This document shows, in pieces, positions 24,632 to 33,105 of a stretch of DNA of 50,237 bases; position 1 is the first letter of the stretch, and every line of letters begins with the position of its first letter. Below the pieces are notes generated by a model, which made no database searches, was not told where the DNA came from, and saw only the letters and a program-made list of their open reading frames with translations. Source of the DNA: Ferrovibrio sp. GTDB taxonomy: Bacteria; Pseudomonadota; Alphaproteobacteria; Ferrovibrionales; Ferrovibrionaceae. The translations under genes were made by a program, and so were the position numbers. The stretch lies in assembly GCF_029255545.1 (NCBI RefSeq), contig NZ_JANLJJ010000051.1:1-50237 (forward strand), written 5' to 3'.

Positions 24632-25347
24632 GCGCCGAACTCCATGAAATGCTGCTGCCCTTTGCGATGCACCACGATCATGGCGAAATAGGGAATGGCA
24701 GTGGGATCAACCTCCGACAGCGGCAGGATGCGCTGCTCGGCCATGGTGGCGCGTTCGATGTAGCGGGCGCGATCCGCCAGATGCAGGCGGTTGAGCAGCT
24801 CAATCACGCGGGGCCCGTGGCGGCCGAGTTTGAGGATCGCGGCGGCATCGGTATGCAGCAGCTTATGCGCGATGGTCTCGTCGTCCAGCGGCGCGGGAAT
24901 CACCGTCAGCACGTCGTTGCGCGAGACCAGCGGATACTGCAAGGCTGCGGCGCAGGCGGTGAGCGACGACACACCCGGCACGATCTCGACCGGGAATTCC
25001 TCGCTCAGCCGGCCGAACAGATACATGAACGAACCATAGAGAAACGGGTCGCCCTCGCACAGAACCGCCACGTTGCGACCTGCCTTAAGATGTGCAGCGA
25101 GATCGCCGGCGGCCTGCTCATATACCGCCTGGGCCGGAAACCGCGCCACGCTGAGCGGCATGCGGATGGCCAGCTCGGTCTGGCCGCCGCTTAAATGCGG
25201 CGCCACGATGCGGCGCGCCAGGCTGTCGCCCTGCTCGGGCGCGGGATAGGCGACCACGTCGGCGGCCTGCAACAGGCGCAGGGCTTTCAGGGTGATCAGG
25301 TCGGGGTCGCCCGGGCCGATGCCGAGGCCATACAGAGTGCCGCTCAT
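24628..25347 (-). CDS. cobI: Precorrin-2 C20-methyltransferase CobI
   Basis: CobI methylates C20 of precorrin-2. The 239-residue tetrapyrrole methylase has LYGLGIGPGDPDLITLKALR, VVAYPAPEQGDSLARRIV, VAVLCEGDPFLYGSFMYLFG and VEIVPGVSSLTACAAALQYP, characteristic of CobI/CbiL. It follows cobL after 10 nt and overlaps the CbiG-CobJ gene by 4 nt, so it is inside the same operon. Length is normal. Confidence 0.95.
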   Translation of the reverse strand: MSGTLYGLGIGPGDPDLITLKALRLLQAADVVAYPAPEQGDSLARRIVAPHLSGGQTELAIRMPLSVARFPAQAVYEQAAGDLAAHLKAGRNVAVLCEGDPFLYGSFMYLFGRLSEEFPVEIVPGVSSLTACAAALQYPLVSRNDVLTVIPAPLDDETIAHKLLHTDAAAILKLGRHGPRVIELLNRLHLADRARYIERATMAEQRILPLSEVDPTAIPYFAMIVVHRKGQQHFMEFGA

Positions 25348-25357
25348 TCCGGGAAAC

Positions 25358-26560
25358 TCATTCCTTGGTTACGCTCCACTGCGTCACCGGCATCATGGCA
25401 TGCCAGCCATGGAATCGGCCGACCGGTTCGGCGCGATAGACACTGAAGCGGCCGAGATCGCCGCCATAACTCTGACGCGCCTGCACCACTTTCGCTTCGC
25501 CTTCCAGCGTCACGACGTTGGCCACCAGCCGGCCACCGGGTTTCAGCGCCTCCAAGCAGCGTGCGATCAGGCCCTCGGCCATGATGCCGCCGCCGATGAA
25601 AATGGCATCGGGTGCGGGCAGACCGTCGAGTGCCGCCGGCACGCTGCCGGCCACGATCTCCAGATGCGGCACGCCCAGCGCCAGGGCATTCTGCGCGATC
25701 ATGCCACGCCGGCCTTCGCGTGCCTCGATGGCAATCGCGCGGTTGCGCCGGTCGGCGCGCAGCCATTCGATGCCGATCGAACCCGAGCCGGCGCCGACAT
25801 CCCACAGCAGCTCGCCGGCAAAGGGCGCCAGTCTGGAGAGCGTGACGGCGCGGATCTCGCGTTTGGTGATGTTGCCGTCATGCAGGAACAGGTCGTCATC
25901 CAGGCCGGCCAGGCGGCTCAGACCCGGACCATCGTGCAACTGCACGGCCAGCGTGTTGAAGTCGGCGCAATCGGCGATGCTCCAGCTTTTCGCCACGCCG
26001 TCATGCCGGCGTTCCGCCGCGCCACCCATATGTTCCAGCACGGTGATCTCGGCGATGCCGAAACCGCGTTTGGCCAGGAAGGCCGCCACCTGCGCCGGCG
26101 TCTGGCCATTGTCGGAGAGGATCAGCAGTTTGGCATTGGGCTGCAGATGGAGGCCCAGCAGATCGAGCGGACGTCCGTGCAGCGTGAGGCAGTCGCAGGC
26201 ATCCACGGCCCAGCCCATACGCGCGGCAGCCAGGCTGAAGGCGCTGACATGCGGGAAGATGCGCATCTCAGCGGCGGGGACGCGTCTGGCCAGGGTCACG
26301 CCGATGCCGAACCACATCGGATCGCCGGTGGCCAGGACGCAGACACGGCGGCCACGATAATCGGTGATGCGTTCGACCAGGTCGAGCAGCGGCCGCGTCC
26401 AGGTCATGCGCGTCTGGTTCGGCAGCTCGGGCAGCAGGGCCAGATGGCGTTCGCCGCCGATCAGGATTTCCGCATCCTCGGCCAGTGCGCGCGCCGCCGG
26501 CGCCAGGCCATTCAGTCCGTCTTCGCCGAGGCCGACCACCGAAAGCCAGGGCAGGGTCAT
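25358..26560 (-). CDS. cobL: Precorrin-6Y C5,15-methyltransferase CobL (CbiE-CbiT fusion)
   Basis: CobL methylates C5 and C15 and decarboxylates the ring-C acetate. The 400-residue protein has an N-terminal CbiE domain (LSVVGLGEDGLNGLAPAARA, VCVLATGDPMWFGIGVTLAR, residues about 5-200) and a C-terminal CbiT domain with the methyltransferase motif LLWDVGAGSGSIGIEWLRAD near residue 251 after HDGNITKREIRAVTLSRL. The ATG at 26558-26560 is supported by the 4-nt overlap with cobH. The C-terminus fits the family length. Confidence 0.95.
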   Translation of the reverse strand: MTLPWLSVVGLGEDGLNGLAPAARALAEDAEILIGGERHLALLPELPNQTRMTWTRPLLDLVERITDYRGRRVCVLATGDPMWFGIGVTLARRVPAAEMRIFPHVSAFSLAAARMGWAVDACDCLTLHGRPLDLLGLHLQPNAKLLILSDNGQTPAQVAAFLAKRGFGIAEITVLEHMGGAAERRHDGVAKSWSIADCADFNTLAVQLHDGPGLSRLAGLDDDLFLHDGNITKREIRAVTLSRLAPFAGELLWDVGAGSGSIGIEWLRADRRNRAIAIEAREGRRGMIAQNALALGVPHLEIVAGSVPAALDGLPAPDAIFIGGGIMAEGLIARCLEALKPGGRLVANVVTLEGEAKVVQARQSYGGDLGRFSVYRAEPVGRFHGWHAMMPVTQWSVTKE

Positions 26561-27240
26561 GGCGCCACCTTTTCCTTTGCCGGCGCGTCTTTCGCTGGTT
26601 CCCATGTGGCCAGCGCATTGATCGCGGCAGCTGCCATGGCGCTGCCGCCGCGCCGGCCTTTCAGGGTGGCGAAGGCGACGCCTTCCGGCGCGGCGTCGAT
26701 CAGGGCCTGCTTGGATTCCGCCGCGCCGACAAAACCGACCGGAAAGCCGAGGATCGCCGCAGGCTTCGGCGCGCCCTCGTCCAGCAGCTCCAGCAGGCGG
26801 AACAGGGCGGTCGGCGCGTTGCCGATCACCACAACGGCGCCGGCCAGATGCGGCAACCACAATTCCACGGCCGCCGCCGAACGGGTGATCTGCTTGGTGC
26901 GGCCGATCTCGCGCGCTTCCGGCGTATTGAGAAAACTTAAGACCGGATTGTTTGCCGGCAGGCGCGAGCGGATCACGCCATAGGCCACCATGTCGACATC
27001 GCTCAGGATCGGTTTGCCGGCGCGCAGCGCATCATGCACGGCCAGCGGCAGATCCGCCGTCCACACCAGGTCGGGCAGGATGTCGGGCATGGCGCTGGCA
27101 TGGATCAGGCGCAGGGCCAGCTCGTCGATGCCCGGCGGCAGGTGCGACAGGTCCACCTCGTCGCGGATCATCTGGAACGACAGGCGATAGATCGCGTCGG
27201 GATCGCGCAGGTAATCGTATGTCGGTTTGCCGGTCATCAC
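26557..27240 (-). CDS. cobH: Precorrin-8X methylmutase CobH
   Basis: CobH moves the methyl from C11 to C12, giving (hydrogeno)byrinic acid. The 227-residue product has the catalytic His47 in ALRLIHASAMPDI, then ILSDVDMVAYGVIRSRL, VVIGNAPTALFRLLELL and ILGFPVGFVGAAESKQAL, diagnostic for CobH/CbiC. It overlaps cbiX upstream and cobL downstream by 4 nt each. No anomaly in length. Confidence 0.96.
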   Translation of the reverse strand: MMTGKPTYDYLRDPDAIYRLSFQMIRDEVDLSHLPPGIDELALRLIHASAMPDILPDLVWTADLPLAVHDALRAGKPILSDVDMVAYGVIRSRLPANNPVLSFLNTPEAREIGRTKQITRSAAAVELWLPHLAGAVVVIGNAPTALFRLLELLDEGAPKPAAILGFPVGFVGAAESKQALIDAAPEGVAFATLKGRRGGSAMAAAAINALATWEPAKDAPAKEKVAP

Positions 27241-28286
27241 TTGGTCAGCGTCTTGGGGCCGAGCGGATGGTCGGCATGGGGATAGGGGTGGTGGCCATGA
27301 TTGTGGTCGTGGCCATGCCCGTGATCGTGCCCGTGGTCATGACCATGATCGTGGTCGTGATGATGGTGGCCGTGGTCATGCTTTCCGGTGCCGATGCCCT
27401 CCACATGGTGGTGATGGCTTTCCTGTGCCAGGCCGACCTCGTCCTCGAAACCCAGAACTTGCGCACGGTATTTGCACATCTGGCAGTTCATGTTGTTGGT
27501 GCCGGCCAGGATTTCCTGCAGCCGGTCTTCGAATACCTCCAGCACCAGCGGATGGTCGTTCAGGTAGCCGGCCTTGACGAATTCGATTTCCGGATGGGCG
27601 GCGGCCACGCGGTCGGTATGTTCGTAGATGCGTTCGACCAGAATGCCGGTGAACAGGAAATACGGAAACACGATCACGCGCCGGTAGCCGAGCTTTGCTA
27701 CATGCTCCAGTGCGGGCTGCACCAGCGGGAAGGTGACGCCGGAATAGGCGGTCTCGGCCCAGCCGAAGCCGAAGCCTTCCCACAGCATGCGCATCACCTT
27801 GGCGATGTTGGAATTGGCATCAGGATCCGAGGTGCCGCGACCCACTACCACCAGGGCCGTCTCGTGGCGGCCGACATGGTCGCCCGCGGCATCCAGCGCC
27901 TGCTGCACGCGTTCGCCGGCGGCGCGCAGCATCTTCAGGTCGATGCCGAGATCGCGGCCATACTGGATGCTCACATCGGGATGTTCGGCCTGGTAGCGGT
28001 TGAGCACGCTGGGGATGTCGTTCTTGGCGTGGCCGGCGGCGAACAGCATGCCGGGCAGGGCCAGGATCCTGGTGTTGCCCTTGGCGCGCAGGGCATCCAG
28101 GCCGTCGCGGATGATCGGCGTGGCGAATTCCAGGAAACCGAAATCGACATCGTATTGCGGCAGGCGGCGTTTCATATGCCCGGCCAGCGCGGTGAACTCG
28201 GCCACGGCGCGCGCGTCGCGGCTGCCATGGCCGCACAGCATGACGCCGGTTTTCTGGAAGGGATTGGTAAGCAGGGGGCTGTTCAT
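27237..28286 (-). CDS. cbiX: Cobaltochelatase CbiX with His-rich tail
   Basis: CbiX inserts cobalt into sirohydrochlorin at an early step. The 349-residue protein shows metal-site residues H20 in VMLCGHGSRDARAV and H86 in LFAAGHAKNDIP, and duplicated chelatase halves (second half near VVVGRGTSDPDANSNIAKV and VFPYFLFTGILVERI). A CxxC motif, C268 and C271 (NNMNCQMCKYR), suggests the Fe-S-bearing long CbiX type. Residues 291-340 contain 24 histidines in HDHGHDHGH-type repeats, probably a cobalt or nickel store. It lies between ridA (9 nt gap) and cobH (4-nt overlap). Confidence 0.92.
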   Translation of the reverse strand: MNSPLLTNPFQKTGVMLCGHGSRDARAVAEFTALAGHMKRRLPQYDVDFGFLEFATPIIRDGLDALRAKGNTRILALPGMLFAAGHAKNDIPSVLNRYQAEHPDVSIQYGRDLGIDLKMLRAAGERVQQALDAAGDHVGRHETALVVVGRGTSDPDANSNIAKVMRMLWEGFGFGWAETAYSGVTFPLVQPALEHVAKLGYRRVIVFPYFLFTGILVERIYEHTDRVAAAHPEIEFVKAGYLNDHPLVLEVFEDRLQEILAGTNNMNCQMCKYRAQVLGFEDEVGLAQESHHHHVEGIGTGKHDHGHHHHDHDHGHDHGHDHGHGHDHNHGHHPYPHADHPLGPKTLTK

Positions 28287-28295
28287 CTGGTCAAC

Positions 28296-28679
28296 TCATG
28301 CCATCGCTATGGCTTCGATTTCGAGCAGCCAGCGCGCTTCCAGCGTGGTGGCGACCATCACGGTCAGCGCCACCTTGCGATCGCCCAGGACCTCGTTGCG
28401 CACCTTGCGATTGGCCGGCACCTGCTCACGGTCCGTCAGGAAGGTCGTCACCTTCACCAAGTTGTCCAGTGTCATGCCGGCATCCTGTAATACAGCCTCG
28501 ATATTGCGCCAGACCTGGCGCGCCTGGCCTTCGAAATCCGTGGCAATGCTGCCATCGGCGGCTTCGGGAATCTGGCCGCTGACGAACAGGATGCGTTGGC
28601 CTTCGGCAACCTGGCAGCCATGGGTGTAGCCACCGACGGCGGCGCCCACGCTGGCGGGATTGTGCAGGCTTTTCTTCAT
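28296..28679 (-). CDS. RidA (YjgF/YER057c) family protein
   Basis: RidA proteins hydrolyse reactive enamine/imine intermediates and protect PLP enzymes. The 127-residue product has the family pattern GQRILFVSGQIPEAADGSI, QARQVWRNIEAVLQDAGMTL, NLVKVTTFLTDREQVPANRK and the C-terminal VMVATTLEARWLLEIEAIAM, including the conserved Arg near LEARWLLEIEA. Its start is 1 nt after the cobO stop and 9 nt before cbiX, so it is inside the corrinoid operon. No corrin-related role is known for the family. Confidence 0.9.
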   Translation of the reverse strand: MKKSLHNPASVGAAVGGYTHGCQVAEGQRILFVSGQIPEAADGSIATDFEGQARQVWRNIEAVLQDAGMTLDNLVKVTTFLTDREQVPANRKVRNEVLGDRKVALTVMVATTLEARWLLEIEAIAMA

Positions 28680-28680
28680 G

Positions 28681-29325
28681 TCAGAACTCTATTCCTTTTT
28701 GCGCCTTCACGCCGGCCTGGAAGGGATGCTTGATCTCGGTCATCTCGGTCACCAGGTCGGCGGCCTCGATCAGCTCGGGCTTGGCATTACGGCCGGTCAC
28801 CACGATATGGAGCATCGGCGGCCGCTGGCGCAGGGTTTCCACCACCTCGGCCAGATCGAGGTAATCGTAGCGCAGCACGATGTTCAGCTCGTCGAATACC
28901 AGCATGTCGTAAGCAGGGGGATTGGCGCGGCAGGCCTCGATCATGCGCTTCGCCTCGGCCCAGGCGGCTTTTGCTGCGGCGATGTCGCGGGCGCGGTCCT
29001 GGGTATCCCAGGTGAAACCCTCGCCCATGGCCCTGATCGTCACCTGCTCGGGGAATTTCTCCAGCACCGGGCGTTCGCCGGTCTGCCATTTGCCTTTCAC
29101 GAACTGCACGATGCCGACGCGGAAGCCGTTGCCGATGGCGCGCATCACCAGGCCGAAGGCGGCGGTCGACTTGCCCTTGCCCTTGCCGGTATGCACCATG
29201 AGAAGACCCTTCTCGATGGTTTTGGTCGCCAGCATGCGGTCGCGCACTTCCTTGCGCTTCTTCGCCTTCTCGTTGGCGCGGGCGTTGACCTCGTCCTCGC
29301 TCAGGCCCTGCTCCTTGATCTTCAT
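28681..29325 (-). CDS. cobO: Cob(I)yrinic acid a,c-diamide adenosyltransferase CobO
   Basis: CobO attaches the 5'-deoxyadenosyl group to the cobalt of corrinoids. The 214-residue product has a basic N-terminal helix region (NEKAKKRKEVRDRMLA), the P-loop-like MVHTGKGKGKSTAAFGLVMR, GIVQFVKGKWQTGER, and YDMLVFDELNIVLRYDYLDL. The ATG overlaps the cobN stop by 4 nt, which fixes the start, although the frame is open further upstream. It is followed after 1 nt by ridA. Confidence 0.95.
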   Translation of the reverse strand: MKIKEQGLSEDEVNARANEKAKKRKEVRDRMLATKTIEKGLLMVHTGKGKGKSTAAFGLVMRAIGNGFRVGIVQFVKGKWQTGERPVLEKFPEQVTIRAMGEGFTWDTQDRARDIAAAKAAWAEAKRMIEACRANPPAYDMLVFDELNIVLRYDYLDLAEVVETLRQRPPMLHIVVTGRNAKPELIEAADLVTEMTEIKHPFQAGVKAQKGIEF

Positions 29326-32300
29326 GCGGCCAGCATCCTTTCCAGCAGGTCGGCGGCGGAATTGGCGCGCGGCCGCCACAGGCCGCGGCGGATCGCCTCC
29401 CGGAAGCGTTCGGCGATCTCGCGCGCCGCCGCCGGATTGTTCTCCTCGATGAAACGGCGCGTCTCGGCGTCATTCAGATAGGCGTCATACAGCGCATCGA
29501 ACTGGTGGTCGCGCACCAGGCCGGTAGTGGCGGCGAAGGCAAACAGGTAATCCACCGTGGCGGCGATTTCGAAGGCGCCCTTGTAGCCATGACGTTTCAC
29601 GCCGGCGATCCATTTCGGATTGGCGGCGCGGCCCCGCACGACGCGGGCGATCTCCTCTTCCAGGCGGCGGATGCGCGGCGCCTCGGGGCGGGAATGGTCG
29701 TTGTGATAGGCGGTCGGCGCCGTGCCCGAGGCATACTGCACGGCAGCCACGGCGCCGCCCTCGAACTGGTAGTAATCGTCGGAATCGAGCAGGTCATGCT
29801 CGCGGTTATCCTGGTTCTGCACAACGGTATCTGTGCGCGCCAGGCGGCGGGTGAAGCCGGCGTAATCCTCGATGCCCTCGGCCTCGGCGCCATAGGCATA
29901 GCCGCCCCAGGCGATATAGGCCCGCGCCAGATCGTCGGTGCTGTCCCAGCCGCTTTCATCCACCAGGGCCTGCAGGCCGGCGCCATAGGCGCCCGGCCTG
30001 GCGCCGAACACGCGATAGCCGGCGCTGCGCTTCGCCGCCTCCAGCGGCAGGCCGCTGGCGACCAGCCGGTCGCTCTCGCCACGGGCATGCATGGCCAGCG
30101 GATTGAGATGGTCGGGCTCGTCCAGCGCCTGCACGGCGCGGCTGGCGGCATCGAACAAGGCCACCTGCGCCGGGAAGGCGTCGCGGAAAAAGCCGCTGAC
30201 CTTCAGCGTGACATCCACGCGCGGCCGGTCGAGCAGATCAAGCGGCACGATCTCGAATCCGGTGACGCGGCCCGAAGCGGTTTCCCAGGTCGGCCGCGCG
30301 CCGATCAGGGCCAGCGCCTGGGCGATATCGTCGCCGCCGGTGCGCATGTTGGCGGTGCCCCAGGCATTGAGCAGGATCGCGCGCGGCCATTCGCCGTGAT
30401 CCTGGCGATGGCGCTGCAGCAGGGCATCGGCCGATTGCCAGCCCAGGGTCCAGGCCGCCGGCGTCGGCAGGCTGCGCGCGTCCAGCGAGAAAAAATTGCG
30501 TCCGGTCGGCAACACGTCGGGCCGGCCGCGGGTCGGCGCGCCGCTTGGCCCCGGCGGCACATAGCGGCCATCCATGCCACGCAGCAGATTCTCGATCTCG
30601 GAGCGGCCGCAGCCCAGCACGGCCGGGCGCAATTCGTAATCCACCACCTGCAGCACCGCCTGGGTGGCGGTCCAGTGATCCTCGGGCAGGCGGCGGTCGG
30701 CGATCAGCTGCTTGGCGAGAATCTCCAGTCGCTCGACCGTGTCACCGAAGCTGCGCCACGGCGTGACGACAAGATCGGCCAGGATCGACGGCTGCGGCCC
30801 GGTCCAGTCGGCGGCATAATCGGTGCCCAGCGGATCGCAGCCGAGATTCAGGTCGCGGCTCAGCGCGCGCAGGATCGAGTCGTCGCCCGGCCGGCTGCGG
30901 CCGGTGCGGCCGCGCGGCAGGCGCACCAGGGCCACCAGCAGGTCGATCAGCTGCTCGCCCTGCGGCTTCACGCCATAGACATGCAGGCCATCGCGGATCT
31001 GCAGTTCCTTCAGGTCGCAGAGATGGTTGTCGAGCTTGAGCAGCGCGCTTTCCGTGGGTTCGCCGGGCTTGATGTCGCAATCGGCATCCAGGCCCAGCCG
31101 CCGCGCCTCGTCGATGATGCGTTCGGCCAGCAACGGCAGGCGGCGGCGGTCGAGCCCGGCGGCTTCGTAATATTCGTCGACCAGTTGCTCCAATGCCGCA
31201 AGGTCGCCGTAGATTTCCGCCCGCGTCAGCGGCGGCGTCAGGTGATCGAGGATCACGGCTGACGTACGGCGCTTGGCCTGGGTGCCTTCGCCCGGGTCGT
31301 TCACAATGAAGGGATAGAGTTGCGGCAGCGGCCCGAAGATGGCTTCGGGGAAGCAGGCCTCGCTGAGCGCCAGCGCCTTGCCGGGCAGCCATTCCAGGTT
31401 GCCATGCTTGCCGCAATGGATCACCGCGTCGGCGCCGAAGCTTTCGCGCAGCCAGGCATAGGCGGCGAGATAGTTGTGCGGCGGCACCAGGTCGGGATCG
31501 TGGTAGCTGCGCGCCGGATCGATGTTGTAGCCGCGCGCCGGCTGGATCATCACCGCCACGTTGCCAAGCGGCAGCACCGGCAGGGCGAAGCCATCGGCCT
31601 GCAGCTGCGGGTCGTCTTCCGGCCCGCCCCAGCGCGCCGTCACCGCTTCGCGGATCGCCGCCGGCAGGCTGTCGAAGAAACGGCGATACAGCGCCAGCGG
31701 ATAACTGGCGCGCACGCGGCGGGCCGATGTCTGGCTGAAATCATTGGTGACGCCCTCGGTCAGCGCGGCGATCAGGCGGTTGCCGCTGACCGGCAGGGCG
31801 TTCAGCTCATAACCGGCATCCTTCATGGCGCGCAGGATCTGCACCACGCTCTGCGGCGTATCGAGGCCGACGCCGTTGCCGATGCGGCCATCGCGGTTCG
31901 GATAATTCGCCAGCACCAGGCCGATCCTGCGCTCGACCGGCGACAGGCGCGCCAGCCGCGACCAGGCGGCGGCGAGTTTCGCGGTGAACCGGCAGCGTCC
32001 GGCATCGGCCACCAGGCGCACGATGCTGCATTCGGTGCGCCGGTCGAATACCGCTTCGGCCTTGAAGGCGACGGCGCGGGTCATGATGCGGCCGTCGATC
32101 TCGGGCAGCGCCACGGCAATCGCCAGGTCGCGGGCATTCAGTCCGCGCGTGCCGTCCTGCCACTGCTCGCGCGGGCCGGAGGCGAACACCACCTGCAGCA
32201 CCGGGCAGTCACTCTGGCCCAGTGGGTCATCGCTGCCGCCTTCGCCACGTGGATTGCCCACCGCGAAGCTGGTGGCATTCAAAATTACGTCGGGCAGGGC

Positions 32301-33080
32301 CTGTTCGATCAGCGTCGAGGCGAGATCGGCTGACAGGCGGTCTTTCAGGCTGGTGACATAGATCGGCAGCGGGCTCATGCCTTCCGCCGCCAATGCCTCG
32401 ATCAGCGCGTCGACGGCGGCGACATCGCCGGCCTGCAGCAGGGCGCGGTAGAAGACGATGGCGGCCACCGGCTGCGCGGCGCATTTCCGGTCCGTCCAGA
32501 GCTGGCGCAGGGTGTTGAGGTCGGGTTCGCTCAGGCCCGGCCAGTAGAGTCCGGCCGCCGGCAGCGGGCGCGCCGGCAGCGGGTCTTCGCTGCGGCCGAT
32601 CAGCGCCGCGGCGCAGCGCAGCATCTGGCCCAGATTGTCGATGCCGCCTTCGCGAAAATAGCTGAACAAAGTGGTGCGGGTGTCGTCGTCCAGGGTCGAA
32701 AAGCCATCCAGGCCGGGATCGGGCTGACGGTCGCCGGGCAGGAAGGCCAGCGCGATGCCCTGGGCGCGGCAGATGTCGCTCAGGCGCTCGACGCCATAGG
32801 CCCAGTAGCTCTGGCCGCCGAGCAGCCGCACGATCACCAGCCTGGCTTTGGCGATCACCTGCTCGATATAGAGATCGACGGCATAGGGATGGCTGAGCTG
32901 CAGCAGGTTGGCGAGCCGCAGGCTGGGGAAGTCGCCGGGCAGCGCGGCACAGGCCGTGCTCAGCGCGGCCAGTTCGGAATCGGCGGCACTCAACACCACA
33001 ATGTCGCCGGGCGATTGCCGCAGGTCGACGGGACTCTCCGTCGCCGCCGCGCCACCCGGTATGGCATTGAGCAGATGCAA
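29322..33080 (-). CDS. cobN: Cobaltochelatase subunit CobN
   Basis: CobN is the large subunit that, with CobS and CobT, inserts cobalt into hydrogenobyrinate a,c-diamide in the aerobic route; ATP is used by CobST. The 1252-residue length is normal. Recognisable parts are the N-terminal IVVLSAADSELAALSTAC, ARLVIVRLLGGQSYWAYGVE, SPVERRIGLVLANYPNRDGR, the YSYFREGG-like region, HNYLAAYAWLRESFGADAVI with HCGKHGNLEWLPGKALALSE, and PTGRNFFSLDARSLPTPAAW. CobS and CobT are not in the window. It follows cobW after 25 nt and overlaps cobO by 4 nt. Confidence 0.97.
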   Translation of the reverse strand: MHLLNAIPGGAAATESPVDLRQSPGDIVVLSAADSELAALSTACAALPGDFPSLRLANLLQLSHPYAVDLYIEQVIAKARLVIVRLLGGQSYWAYGVERLSDICRAQGIALAFLPGDRQPDPGLDGFSTLDDDTRTTLFSYFREGGIDNLGQMLRCAAALIGRSEDPLPARPLPAAGLYWPGLSEPDLNTLRQLWTDRKCAAQPVAAIVFYRALLQAGDVAAVDALIEALAAEGMSPLPIYVTSLKDRLSADLASTLIEQALPDVILNATSFAVGNPRGEGGSDDPLGQSDCPVLQVVFASGPREQWQDGTRGLNARDLAIAVALPEIDGRIMTRAVAFKAEAVFDRRTECSIVRLVADAGRCRFTAKLAAAWSRLARLSPVERRIGLVLANYPNRDGRIGNGVGLDTPQSVVQILRAMKDAGYELNALPVSGNRLIAALTEGVTNDFSQTSARRVRASYPLALYRRFFDSLPAAIREAVTARWGGPEDDPQLQADGFALPVLPLGNVAVMIQPARGYNIDPARSYHDPDLVPPHNYLAAYAWLRESFGADAVIHCGKHGNLEWLPGKALALSEACFPEAIFGPLPQLYPFIVNDPGEGTQAKRRTSAVILDHLTPPLTRAEIYGDLAALEQLVDEYYEAAGLDRRRLPLLAERIIDEARRLGLDADCDIKPGEPTESALLKLDNHLCDLKELQIRDGLHVYGVKPQGEQLIDLLVALVRLPRGRTGRSRPGDDSILRALSRDLNLGCDPLGTDYAADWTGPQPSILADLVVTPWRSFGDTVERLEILAKQLIADRRLPEDHWTATQAVLQVVDYELRPAVLGCGRSEIENLLRGMDGRYVPPGPSGAPTRGRPDVLPTGRNFFSLDARSLPTPAAWTLGWQSADALLQRHRQDHGEWPRAILLNAWGTANMRTGGDDIAQALALIGARPTWETASGRVTGFEIVPLDLLDRPRVDVTLKVSGFFRDAFPAQVALFDAASRAVQALDEPDHLNPLAMHARGESDRLVASGLPLEAAKRSAGYRVFGARPGAYGAGLQALVDESGWDSTDDLARAYIAWGGYAYGAEAEGIEDYAGFTRRLARTDTVVQNQDNREHDLLDSDDYYQFEGGAVAAVQYASGTAPTAYHNDHSRPEAPRIRRLEEEIARVVRGRAANPKWIAGVKRHGYKGAFEIAATVDYLFAFAATTGLVRDHQFDALYDAYLNDAETRRFIEENNPAAAREIAERFREAIRRGLWRPRANSAADLLERMLAA

Positions 33081-33105
33081 GGCCCGTTTCCCCCGTTGTC
33101 CTGCC

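Noticed and set aside
27295-27390. Noncoding simple repeat (CATGATCGTGG-like)
   Set aside because: It is in frame within cbiX and encodes the His/Asp/Gly-rich tail.
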